Shown here: positions 1 through 5,532 of the stretch, in pieces | Layout of the letters: each line of letters begins with the position of its first letter | Numbering within the stretch: position 1 is the first letter of the stretch | Assembly: GCA_000991645.1 (NCBI GenBank) | Contig: LBRX01000046.1 | Span: 1 to 14,484, forward strand | Source: Candidatus Moranbacteria bacterium GW2011_GWE2_36_40 | GTDB taxonomy: Bacteria > Patescibacteriota > Minisyncoccia > Moranbacterales > GWC2-37-73 | Direction of reading: 5' to 3' | Length of the DNA: 14,484 bases | Made by a program: the position numbers and the translations under genes | The notes under the pieces: model-generated | What the model was told of the DNA's origin: nothing | The model's input: the letters and a program-made list of their open reading frames with translations, nothing else | The model's database searches: none

Positions 1-936
1 GCGTTCAACATTATTAAGCTGATGCCTAATTTGTGTTTTTTTCTTATCCAATTCCTGCTCAGCTCCTGAGTCCTCAGCCTTGCCAGATTCACGATTAAGC
101 TCATCCGTCATCTTGTCCACCTCTCGCTGCATATTCATCATAGTTGCGCCAAGAGCTTCTTTTTCGCTCGAAAATTGCTGACGCTCAGATTGAAACTGAT
201 GCCACAAAAAGGAAAACAATTTTGTTTGTTTTTCCTTCAATTCATCAGCCACCACTCTTCCCTGCTGCGCTTTTTCAGCTTGGCGTTTCAACATTCGAAG
301 ATGTGGTTCAATCTCACGAATAAGCCCAGCCGTTCTTTCCATATTCTCTCTCGTTGAATCAAGCTTCTTTAGCGCTCTATCTTTTTTGATTTGATATTGC
401 TTCACACCAGCAGCATCTTCAAGCACACTGCGACGATCAGTTGGCGAGGCATTTAAAAGAGCATCCGACATTCCTTGATTAATAACGCAATAACTCTCCT
501 TGCCAACTCCAGCCTTAGCCAATAAATCACTAACATCAAGCAAACGTGAACGATTTCCATTAATCAAATATTCTGATTCACCAGAGCGATACAATTTTCT
601 AGTAATAATAACCTCCGTAAATTCCAAGGGGATTCTTTTATCTGAATTGTCAAAATGCAGCGACACTTGCGCACTTGAAAGTCTGGCTTTTGTTCCGCTG
701 CCAGCAAAAATAATATCCTCAGCCTTTTTTCCGCGAAGTGTTTTCATTGACTGCTCTCCCATCGCCCATTTGATAGCATCAGAGGCATTTGATTTTCCAG
801 ATCCGTTTGGTCCTACAATCGCTGTGATTCCCTTGGCATCATTTCCAACATTAAAATTCCCCGCTGGCAAAAATTCCAGCGTGGTCTTATTGGCAAATGA
901 TTTAAAACCCGATATTTCAACTTTCTTTAGATACAC
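1..936 (-). CDS. smc: Chromosome segregation protein SMC, N-terminal part (cut by window edge)
   Basis: ATPase that compacts and segregates the chromosome as a coiled-coil dimer with ScpA/ScpB. The reverse strand reads 312 codons with no stop up to base 1, so the gene continues off the left edge. The start is taken as GTG at 936-934, giving MYLKKVEISGFKSFANKT, the family's usual opening. Residues about 34-60 hold the Walker A motif GPNGSGKSN followed by DAIKWAMGEQS and LRG, all diagnostic of SMC. From about residue 170 the sequence turns into charged coiled coil (KKDRALKKLDSTRENMERT). The Walker B, signature and hinge regions lie outside the window. It is separated from the upstream RNA unit by that unit's terminator and appears to have its own promoter near 1022. 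There is no convincing Shine-Dalgarno; the leader contains 9-bp TTTGTAAAG-like repeats (about 949-968). Family identification is very secure. Confidence 0.97.
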   Translation of the reverse strand, partial: MYLKKVEISGFKSFANKTTLEFLPAGNFNVGNDAKGITAIVGPNGSGKSNASDAIKWAMGEQSMKTLRGKKAEDIIFAGSGTKARLSSAQVSLHFDNSDKRIPLEFTEVIITRKLYRSGESEYLINGNRSRLLDVSDLLAKAGVGKESYCVINQGMSDALLNASPTDRRSVLEDAAGVKQYQIKKDRALKKLDSTRENMERTAGLIREIEPHLRMLKRQAEKAQQGRVVADELKEKQTKLFSFLWHQFQSERQQFSSEKEALGATMMNMQREVDKMTDELNRESGKAEDSGAEQELDKKKTQIRHQLNNVER

Positions 937-1021
937 AAGGGTTTGTAAAGTTTTTAAAGTTTGTAAAGTAAAATGCAAACAAAATCCATCTTCTGGACTT
1001 TATGAACTTTTTAACTATTAC

Positions 1022-1046
1022 ATTGTACCACACTTTTTTATTGTTT
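1022..1046 (-). promoter_or_regulatory. Probable sigma70 promoter of smc (extended -10)
   Basis: On the minus strand TGG-TACAAT forms an extended -10 box (TACAAT at 1027-1022). A weak TTGCTA lies about 18 bp upstream. It sits just downstream of the RNA terminator and about 85 bases before the smc start, where a new promoter is needed. Called from sequence alone. Confidence 0.45.
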
Positions 1047-1063
1047 AGCAAAGTGAGCAACAG

Positions 1064-1105
1064 GAAAGAAAAAGCGCTTTTATTAGAGATCTAATAAAAG
1101 CGCTT
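1064..1105 (-). terminator. Rho-independent terminator of the orphan RNA
   Basis: A perfect 15-bp inverted repeat (1072-1086 with 1091-1105) encloses a four-base loop. On the minus strand the stem runs into TTTTTCTTT. On the plus strand no T-run follows, so the terminator acts on minus-strand transcription, closing the unit that starts near 1648. Confidence 0.85.
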
Positions 1106-1648
1106 ATGTAAGTTGGGACTGAGAGAGTACAAAAGGTTGTGGGTTAAGGTTAACACTTTTTACCGGTCCTTTGAGGACATGTCATGTGAGCATTGAAAAT
1201 GCATGCTACGAGCCATAACTATCGGTTTATGTTTTCCTTCGCTCTCTCAAATCCCAAGATGAAATTGTGGAGCAAGAACACAAATTCAGAGTGGAGAAAA
1301 ACTCTCTTCATGAAAATGTATTCTTGATCCGGATGGAATGTTTTTGGTGAACGGGTCGTCAGGTTACTGGCCGGGTCGCATATTTTCGCACTGATCCAAT
1401 TTGGATGATGCCTTATGGCGTAGTCGCGGCTCTTTTCCCTTCCCTGCTCTAAACATTCCAATGTATTTGGTCTGAATGCGTCCAGTAAAGATTTTTGCCA
1501 TGGGGGGCGTATTTCTCCACTGGACGCACCGGCTTTGAGGCTCCAAAAGGTCTAAACCATTTGGGAGCCAAAATAAACAGGTGTAGGTGTCAGAGGGTTG
1601 GTGTTGTAAATTTGTATTTTTATACAAAATCACACCAATCCCTCTGAC
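1066..1648 (-). ncRNA. Orphan structured non-coding RNA, about 580 nt, family not recognised
   Basis: The gap between gap and smc holds a self-contained minus-strand transcription unit: a promoter (-35 TTGACA 1682-1677, 16 bp, -10 TATGAT 1660-1655) and a perfect hairpin terminator at 1064-1105. The segment looks more GC-rich than its surroundings. It can form a 5' hairpin starting at the predicted RNA start (TGTCAGAGGG paired with CCCTCTGACA, extended by 7 bp beyond a one-base bulge). It can also form a hairpin at 1539-1544/1564-1569, a 10-bp stem 1477-1486/1519-1528, a 9-bp long-range stem 1335-1343/1451-1459, and a 3' domain closed by 6+8 bp (1252-1257/1113-1118 and 1242-1249/1120-1127). 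The two overlapping reverse-strand ORFs start upstream of or inside these elements and resemble no protein I know. I looked for hallmarks of tmRNA, RNase P RNA and SRP RNA and did not find them. A divergent member of a known large RNA class remains possible. Confidence 0.75.
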
Positions 1649-1654
1649 ATCTCT

Positions 1655-1682
1655 ATCATATACCCAAAACAAGGTTTGTCAA
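1655..1682 (-). promoter_or_regulatory. Strong sigma70 promoter of the orphan RNA
   Basis: On the minus strand there is a consensus TTGACA (1682-1677), a 16-bp spacer and TATGAT (1660-1655). The predicted start, at about 1650-1648, is the first base of the large 5' hairpin. It lies immediately after the gap terminator, which marks a new transcription unit. It is among the best promoter matches in the window. Confidence 0.75.
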
Positions 1683-1685
1683 ATG

Positions 1686-1717
1686 AAAAAATCCGCAAGG
1701 CATTTCTGCTTTACGGA
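1686..1717 (-). terminator. Rho-independent terminator of gap
   Basis: On the minus strand TCCGTAAAGCA pairs with TGCCTTGCGGA (1707-1717 with 1692-1702; one A/C mismatch and one G-T pair) around a GAAA tetraloop. Six Ts follow (1691-1686). It lies 27 bases after the gap stop codon. Confidence 0.85.
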
Positions 1718-1743
1718 CTTTATGACTTTCAGCTTTATATACT

Positions 1744-2736
1744 TTATTTACTTATATGAGCAGCCATCTCCACTAACCTATTCGAGTATCCCCATTCATT
1801 GTCATACCAACCGACGATTTTGACTTGATTACCCATCGACATTGTCAGCGGCAAATCCACAATTGATGAATGCGGATTCATTTTATAATCCATAGAAACC
1901 AATTCTTTTTTGGTTGCATCAAGAATGTTTATCATACTGCCAAGAGCAGCTTTTTCAAAAGCCGCATTAATCTCTTCGACAGTTTTTGGTTTCTCCACTG
2001 TGCAGATAAAATCAACAATAGAAACCACCGGCGTTGGCACGCGCAGCGCTATTCCATCGAGTTTGCCTTTTAAGTGTGGAATAACCTTTCCCACTGTTTT
2101 GGCAGCTCCTGTGGTGGTTGGAATAATTGAAAGGCCGGCAGCTCTGGCGCGGCGCATATCGCGATGAGGCAAATCCAAAAGATTTTGATCGTTGGTATAT
2201 GAATGTGTGGTTGTCATAAACCCTTGCTCAACATTGCAAAGATCATCCAAAACTTTGATCATCGGCGCCAGACAATTTGTCGTGCAAGAACCGTTTGAAA
2301 CAATCGCTTCGCCTTTATATTCTTTCTCATTTATTCCCAAGAGATACACCGGCACATCATCTTTTGGCGGTGCAGAAAGAACAACTTTTTTTGCTCCAGC
2401 AGCAATGTGTTTTCCAGCGCCTTCTTGATCCAAAAATATTCCAGTACAATCCAAAACTACATCAACTTCCATTTTTTTCCAAGGCAAATTCAAAGGATCT
2501 TTTTCAGAAAAATATTTTATCGGCTTGCCATCAATAATAAGCTCGCTATTTTCTTTATCAGCAACAACCTCTCTTTCATAAATACCATACGATGAATCAT
2601 ATTTCAAAAGATGAGCGCTTGTTTCAATATCAGTCAAATCGTTAATCGCCACAACTTCCATACCTTTTTTTTCAAAAGCAATTTTGAGCGACGGTCTTCC
2701 AATTCTCCCAAAACCATTAATTGCAACTTTGAGCAT
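1744..2736 (-). CDS. gap: Glyceraldehyde-3-phosphate dehydrogenase, type I
   Basis: Cytosolic glycolytic enzyme oxidising glyceraldehyde 3-phosphate to 1,3-bisphosphoglycerate with reduction of NAD(P)+. The 330-residue product is normal length. It opens with the Rossmann motif NGFGRIGR and an acidic NDLTD at the end of the second strand, favouring NAD. It carries the catalytic segment SNGSCTTNC (Cys near residue 151), the partner histidine in THSYTNDQ, and the C-terminal WYDNEWGYS. The start is ATG 2736 (MLKVAINGFG). The frame stays open 14 codons further, to a GTG at 2778, but those codons translate a spacer repeat and are probably not native sequence. The chosen ATG has no Shine-Dalgarno. 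A 20-codon ORF with a strong ribosome site ends 42 bases upstream and could couple translation. The gene follows hypA and is closed by its own terminator at 1686-1717. With fba and tpiA further along it completes a lower-glycolysis set. Confidence 0.97.
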   Translation of the reverse strand: MLKVAINGFGRIGRPSLKIAFEKKGMEVVAINDLTDIETSAHLLKYDSSYGIYEREVVADKENSELIIDGKPIKYFSEKDPLNLPWKKMEVDVVLDCTGIFLDQEGAGKHIAAGAKKVVLSAPPKDDVPVYLLGINEKEYKGEAIVSNGSCTTNCLAPMIKVLDDLCNVEQGFMTTTHSYTNDQNLLDLPHRDMRRARAAGLSIIPTTTGAAKTVGKVIPHLKGKLDGIALRVPTPVVSIVDFICTVEKPKTVEEINAAFEKAALGSMINILDATKKELVSMDYKMNPHSSIVDLPLTMSMGNQVKIVGWYDNEWGYSNRLVEMAAHISK

Positions 2737-2737
2737 A

Positions 2738-2777
2738 ATCAGTGAGCAATGAACAGTGAACAGTGAACAACAAGTCA
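2738..2777. repeat. Short-word spacer repeat (CAGTGAACA type) before gap
   Basis: The plus strand reads as a run of related words: CAGTGAGCAATGAACAGTGA, then further AACAGTGAAC and AACAACAAG. The same vocabulary occurs in the opposite orientation at 11070-11103. It occupies the place where a ribosome-binding site for gap would be expected. Confidence 0.7.
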
Positions 2778-2840
2778 CTAATCACCTTCACCAATATTAT
2801 TTAATTTATTAGACATTGTATCAATACTAGACCAGAGCAT
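2778..2840 (-). CDS. 20-codon small ORF with a strong ribosome-binding site (leader or gene remnant)
   Basis: On the minus strand GGAGGAGG (2856-2849) stands 8 bases before ATG 2840. Twenty codons follow (MLWSSIDTMSNKLNNIGEGD) to TAG 2780-2778. This is the best Shine-Dalgarno in the window, and other genes here mostly lack one. The last base of the stop overlaps a GTG in the gap frame (TAGTG), and the true gap ATG lies 42 bases on. It could be a leader cistron that delivers ribosomes to gap, or the surviving start of a gene whose remainder was replaced by repeat DNA. I do not recognise the peptide and see no signal or membrane segment. Whether it is translated is inference. Confidence 0.45.
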   Translation of the reverse strand: MLWSSIDTMSNKLNNIGEGD

Positions 2841-2848
2841 CTTACTAA

Positions 2849-2856
2849 CCTCCTCC
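2849..2856 (-). promoter_or_regulatory. Ribosome-binding site GGAGGAGG of the 20-codon ORF
   Basis: Near-perfect anti-Shine-Dalgarno complement, 8 bases from ATG 2840. It is notable because neighbouring genes start without comparable sites. Confidence 0.6.
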
Positions 2857-2861
2857 GCATC

Positions 2862-3137
2862 TTATTCGCCATCAATGCTGACCAAATGCCAATGATCACC
2901 TTGGAATTTTTTGATATTAAATTTTGTTTTTTCTAAAATTGTTCCTTTGACAATATTCTTGATGCCAAATTTCAGATTATCAACACTGATATCTTCCACA
3001 TGTTCGTCGTGTCCATCGTGCGCTAGGGCAATTTGCCCAATTTCAAGAGAAACAGAATCGATTTGTGAAAGTTTTTCACTTTTCACAATTTTCATCAAGT
3101 CATCAACAATTTCTTTGGCCAACATAAAATCATGCAT
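2862..3137 (-). CDS. hypA: HypA-like nickel-insertion protein lacking the zinc finger
   Basis: HypA delivers nickel to the [NiFe] large subunit. The start at ATG 3137 gives MHDFMLAKEIVDDLM, matching the MHExxLA opening whose His2 binds nickel in the family; a second ATG at 3125 would lose that histidine. The core LEIGQ..., then DNLKFGIKNIVKGTILEKTKFNI, matches the HypA fold. At 91 residues it is shorter than the usual 110-120. The two CxxC pairs that form the structural zinc site are absent: the protein has no cysteine at all and passes straight to GDHWHLVSIDGE. Between the conserved strands is an extra histidine-rich stretch (ALAHDGHDEHVEDIS, His40/43/46). It follows the hydrogenase large-subunit gene across an 81-base repeat-filled spacer. 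HypA assignment is good; function without the zinc site is uncertain. Confidence 0.82.
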   Translation of the reverse strand: MHDFMLAKEIVDDLMKIVKSEKLSQIDSVSLEIGQIALAHDGHDEHVEDISVDNLKFGIKNIVKGTILEKTKFNIKKFQGDHWHLVSIDGE

Positions 3138-3145
3138 AAAATCAA

Positions 3146-3218
3146 CTGACAACCGATAACTGACAACCGATAACAAAAGAGCATGGTTGTTAGTTGTAAG
3201 TTGTTTGTTATTAGTTAT
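3146..3218. repeat. Repeat-filled spacer between the hydrogenase large subunit and hypA
   Basis: A perfect 14-bp tandem duplication (CTGACAACCGATAA, 3146-3159 and 3160-3173) is followed by degenerate GTTGTTAGTTGTAAGTTG-type words up to the large-subunit stop. No terminator or ribosome site is evident. Confidence 0.8.
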
Positions 3219-4481
3219 TCAGTGTACTGCGCAGCTGATGCAGGGATCGTAGGCGCGAATGAATGCGCGCATTTTTCTCTCCATGGCTTTTTCATCTTTC
3301 TCAATAATTCCAGGGATAAATGCTGCGATATCATCTTCCAAATGAGTCAAAAATTGTGCAGTAGGAGAAATAATATTCACGTTTTTAATATAACCCTTTG
3401 GATCAATATCCACCCAATAATACAACGTTCCGCGCGGTGCTTCCACAGCTGCTGCAGCAGATCCCTCACGCACCACATATTTTTTGGTAATTGCTTTTTC
3501 CAAATCAGCATGTGTCAGCTCTTTAAGAAGCTGAATTGAATCTTCGACACAATGAACAATTTCCACCATTTGATAAAGCACATTGTGAAATGGATTATAA
3601 TCAGGCATATTAAAATTCAAACTTTTCAAATATTCACGTGCCTCATAACTCAATTTTTCGGCATTATTATTGACTCTAGCAATAGCTCCAACCATGTAAC
3701 TGGTCTTACCATCACGCATAACTCTCTTAACTATTTCCTTGGGACGCTGAAACTCATGAAAATTTTCTTCAAATTTTTGCACATCGACAAAAAGACCCTT
3801 GTTGGAAGTAACATCTCCATCATAAATTGCATATTCTCCTTTTGTCTTCAAGCAGACATATTCAGTTGGACGAGAAAAATTAGGAGTTTTAATGGTCTTA
3901 AAAAATGCTGCTAATTCCAAAGCAATCGGCAAAGTTTCTTGACCCTTTATTATGAGAGCCTGCAATTCTTCTATGGTTGGAACTTTTTTGAATCCGCCAA
4001 CTTCATTTGTGAGTGGATGCACAACGCGCCCTCCAATAATTTTTATCAACTCCATGCCATATTCTCTGATTTTTACAGCCATTTTTGTTTGCTCTGGATA
4101 TTCTTTCACAAGCTGCAAATCATTTTCAATATCCAAAAAATCAGCTAGCGACAAGAAAAACAAATGCAGAGCATGCGAATGAATAAACTGGGCGTGTTCC
4201 ATGACTCTTCGCAATTTTTCAGTTTCTGGAGTAACCTCAACCTTCATTGCATTCTCAATAGCCTTTATTGCGGTCAAATTGTGTACCACAGGACAAATGC
4301 CGCAAATTCTCTGTGCAATTACTGGCATGTCTTTGTATTCTCGTCCGATCAATATTCCCTCGATCAAACGAATTCCTTCTTGCACCTCAAACTTAGCACT
4401 TTTGACATCGCCCCTAATAACACTCGCCATAAAGCCAGTGTGCCCTTCGATTTTTGCAATGTGATTTATCTTAATATTCAT
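3219..4481 (-). CDS. [NiFe] hydrogenase large (catalytic) subunit, group 3-like, without C-terminal extension
   Basis: Catalytic subunit holding the NiFe(CN)2CO centre, probably cytosolic since no signal or membrane segment is seen. Of its 420 residues, N-terminal INHIAKIEGHTGF and RICGIC (Cys60, Cys63) form the L1 motif. GGRVVHP and VEAPRGTLYYW are typical group 3 segments, and C-terminal DPCISCAVH (Cys414, Cys417, His420) forms L2. TGA follows directly after the histidine codon. Most large subunits carry about 15 more residues that a dedicated protease removes after nickel insertion, so this one would need no such step. The length fits group 3b/3c alpha subunits, but no NAD(P)- or flavin-binding partner lies nearby, so the subgroup is unsure. 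It lies downstream of the small subunit and upstream of hypA. No Shine-Dalgarno precedes ATG 4481. Confidence 0.95.
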   Translation of the reverse strand: MNIKINHIAKIEGHTGFMASVIRGDVKSAKFEVQEGIRLIEGILIGREYKDMPVIAQRICGICPVVHNLTAIKAIENAMKVEVTPETEKLRRVMEHAQFIHSHALHLFFLSLADFLDIENDLQLVKEYPEQTKMAVKIREYGMELIKIIGGRVVHPLTNEVGGFKKVPTIEELQALIIKGQETLPIALELAAFFKTIKTPNFSRPTEYVCLKTKGEYAIYDGDVTSNKGLFVDVQKFEENFHEFQRPKEIVKRVMRDGKTSYMVGAIARVNNNAEKLSYEAREYLKSLNFNMPDYNPFHNVLYQMVEIVHCVEDSIQLLKELTHADLEKAITKKYVVREGSAAAAVEAPRGTLYYWVDIDPKGYIKNVNIISPTAQFLTHLEDDIAAFIPGIIEKDEKAMERKMRAFIRAYDPCISCAVH

Positions 4482-4627
4482 TGTGTTTCTATTTAATGTT
4501 CAATATAAATGTAAATAAAATTCGAAAATATTTTTTATTTTTTCACTAGAAATGAGTCTCCTTGGTGTTTTATTAAAAAGTTGCAATTATTTCTCCGTGA
4601 TAAAAATAAAAATATATTTGAGTAATT
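4482..4627 (-). other. AT-rich spacer between hydrogenase subunits
   Basis: 146 bases separate the small-subunit stop from the large-subunit start, unusually long for subunits of one enzyme. On the minus strand it contains two Shine-Dalgarno-like words (CGGAGAAA and AAGGAG) that lead into no recognisable gene, only a possible 28-codon TTG-initiated frame. No terminator is visible, so the genes are probably co-transcribed. Confidence 0.5.
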
Positions 4628-5464
4628 TTATTTCTCCTTATGATCTGATTCCCAATCTTCAATATCATCTTTAAGTCCATAGATTTCAGTTGTGTTTTCA
4701 AATTCTTCGTCGGTCATCATTGTTTTCAAAGTCATTTTCATGGCTTTCACATTTCCTGTTGGACGAAGTCCTCGACAACCCTGGCATCCCATGCGAGAAG
4801 TTGGACACACTGCATCGCAGCCACCCAAAATCATTGGTCCAAAACAAGGTTTTTTATCAAGCAATAAACAACGATTACCTTTCTTTTTACATTCCACACA
4901 AACAGGAGAATCAGGAATTGTCGGCAACTCTCCTTCGCCTTTCACATTGGCAAGAAGTATCGGAAAATATTTCAAAAATTCTTCACCTGTAATCGGACAA
5001 CCAGGAAAAGTAAAGTCGACTTTCACAAAATTATCAACTTCCTGAACTTCTTCAGTTTCAATGCCTTGAATATATTTATATACATGCTTTACTGTTTGCT
5101 GCTTTTCATGATAATTTCTAATCTCTGGAATTCCACCCATTGCCGCACAGTTTCCAATCACCACCAAGAGTTTGCTACGTTTTCGAAGTTCCATCAAAGT
5201 TTTTTTATTGGCTGCAGTCATTGGATTGCCTTCCACAAATCCAATATCGATTGGCTCTCCAGCATCCCCCTCATCCTCAAGCAAACGAAAATCAACCATT
5301 TCAACTTGATCCATGGCTTCCAAAAATTTTTCACCCAAATCCAATAACGCAAACTGACAACCCTCACAGGATGTCAGCGAAACAATGGCTATTTTGGGTT
5401 TTTTTGTTTCTTGAGAAGCATCAGTTATTAGAACATTTTCATCCATATTTATATCTATTTTCAT
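4628..5464 (-). CDS. [NiFe] hydrogenase small (electron-transfer) subunit, group 3-like
   Basis: The small subunit carries electrons between the NiFe centre and its redox partner. The 278-residue product has the proximal [4Fe-4S] ligands in SCEGC (Cys33, Cys36), GNCAAMGG (Cys106) and FPGCPITG (Cys156). A second cysteine-rich block follows: CVEC (189, 192), Cys199, Cys207, GGCDAVC (216, 220) and CQGC (227, 230), enough for two more clusters, as in group 3 delta/MvhG-like subunits. No twin-arginine signal is present, so the enzyme is probably cytosolic. The chosen start ATG 5464 adds about 20 residues before the conserved KPKIAIVSLTSCEGC; ATG 5446 is an alternative. An extended -10 promoter (5524-5529) lies about 60 bases upstream, overlapping the end of the preceding gene. 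Family call is secure; subgroup is uncertain. Confidence 0.93.
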   Translation of the reverse strand: MKIDINMDENVLITDASQETKKPKIAIVSLTSCEGCQFALLDLGEKFLEAMDQVEMVDFRLLEDEGDAGEPIDIGFVEGNPMTAANKKTLMELRKRSKLLVVIGNCAAMGGIPEIRNYHEKQQTVKHVYKYIQGIETEEVQEVDNFVKVDFTFPGCPITGEEFLKYFPILLANVKGEGELPTIPDSPVCVECKKKGNRCLLLDKKPCFGPMILGGCDAVCPTSRMGCQGCRGLRPTGNVKAMKMTLKTMMTDEEFENTTEIYGLKDDIEDWESDHKEK

Positions 5465-5523
5465 TTTATTTTAATTTTATCTTAGCTCAAATAAAAACAC
5501 TGCTTATTTTTCAGTACAATCCT

Positions 5524-5532
5524 ATTATATCA
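5524..5532 (-). promoter_or_regulatory. Extended -10 promoter of the hydrogenase operon
   Basis: The minus strand shows TGA-TATAAT (TATAAT at 5529-5524), with the TG of the extended -10 inside the stop region of the upstream gene. No good -35 is seen, as is usual for extended -10 promoters. A start near 5517 would give a leader of about 50 bases before the small subunit. Confidence 0.55.

Noticed and set aside
500..1048. 182-codon plus-strand ORF
   Set aside because: It is the antisense shadow of smc, whose reading frame has clear SMC motifs.
1066..1648. tmRNA, RNase P RNA or SRP RNA as identity of the orphan RNA
   Set aside because: No tRNA-like ends or TTCGA loop with CCA, no GAGGAAAGTCC/ACAGAA core, and far too long for SRP RNA.
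1219..1672. Two reverse-strand ORFs of 80 and 102 codons covering the gap between gap and smc
   Set aside because: They overlap the promoter, hairpins and each other, have no ribosome site and resemble no protein family; the strong pairing signals fit an RNA better.
2737..2778. GTG start adding 14 residues to GAPDH
   Set aside because: The extra codons translate a spacer repeat, and the family begins at MLKVAINGFGRIGR.
4482..4627. 28-codon TTG-initiated ORF between the hydrogenase subunits
   Set aside because: Only a GGAG word supports it; the codons are AT-rich and show no recognisable protein features.
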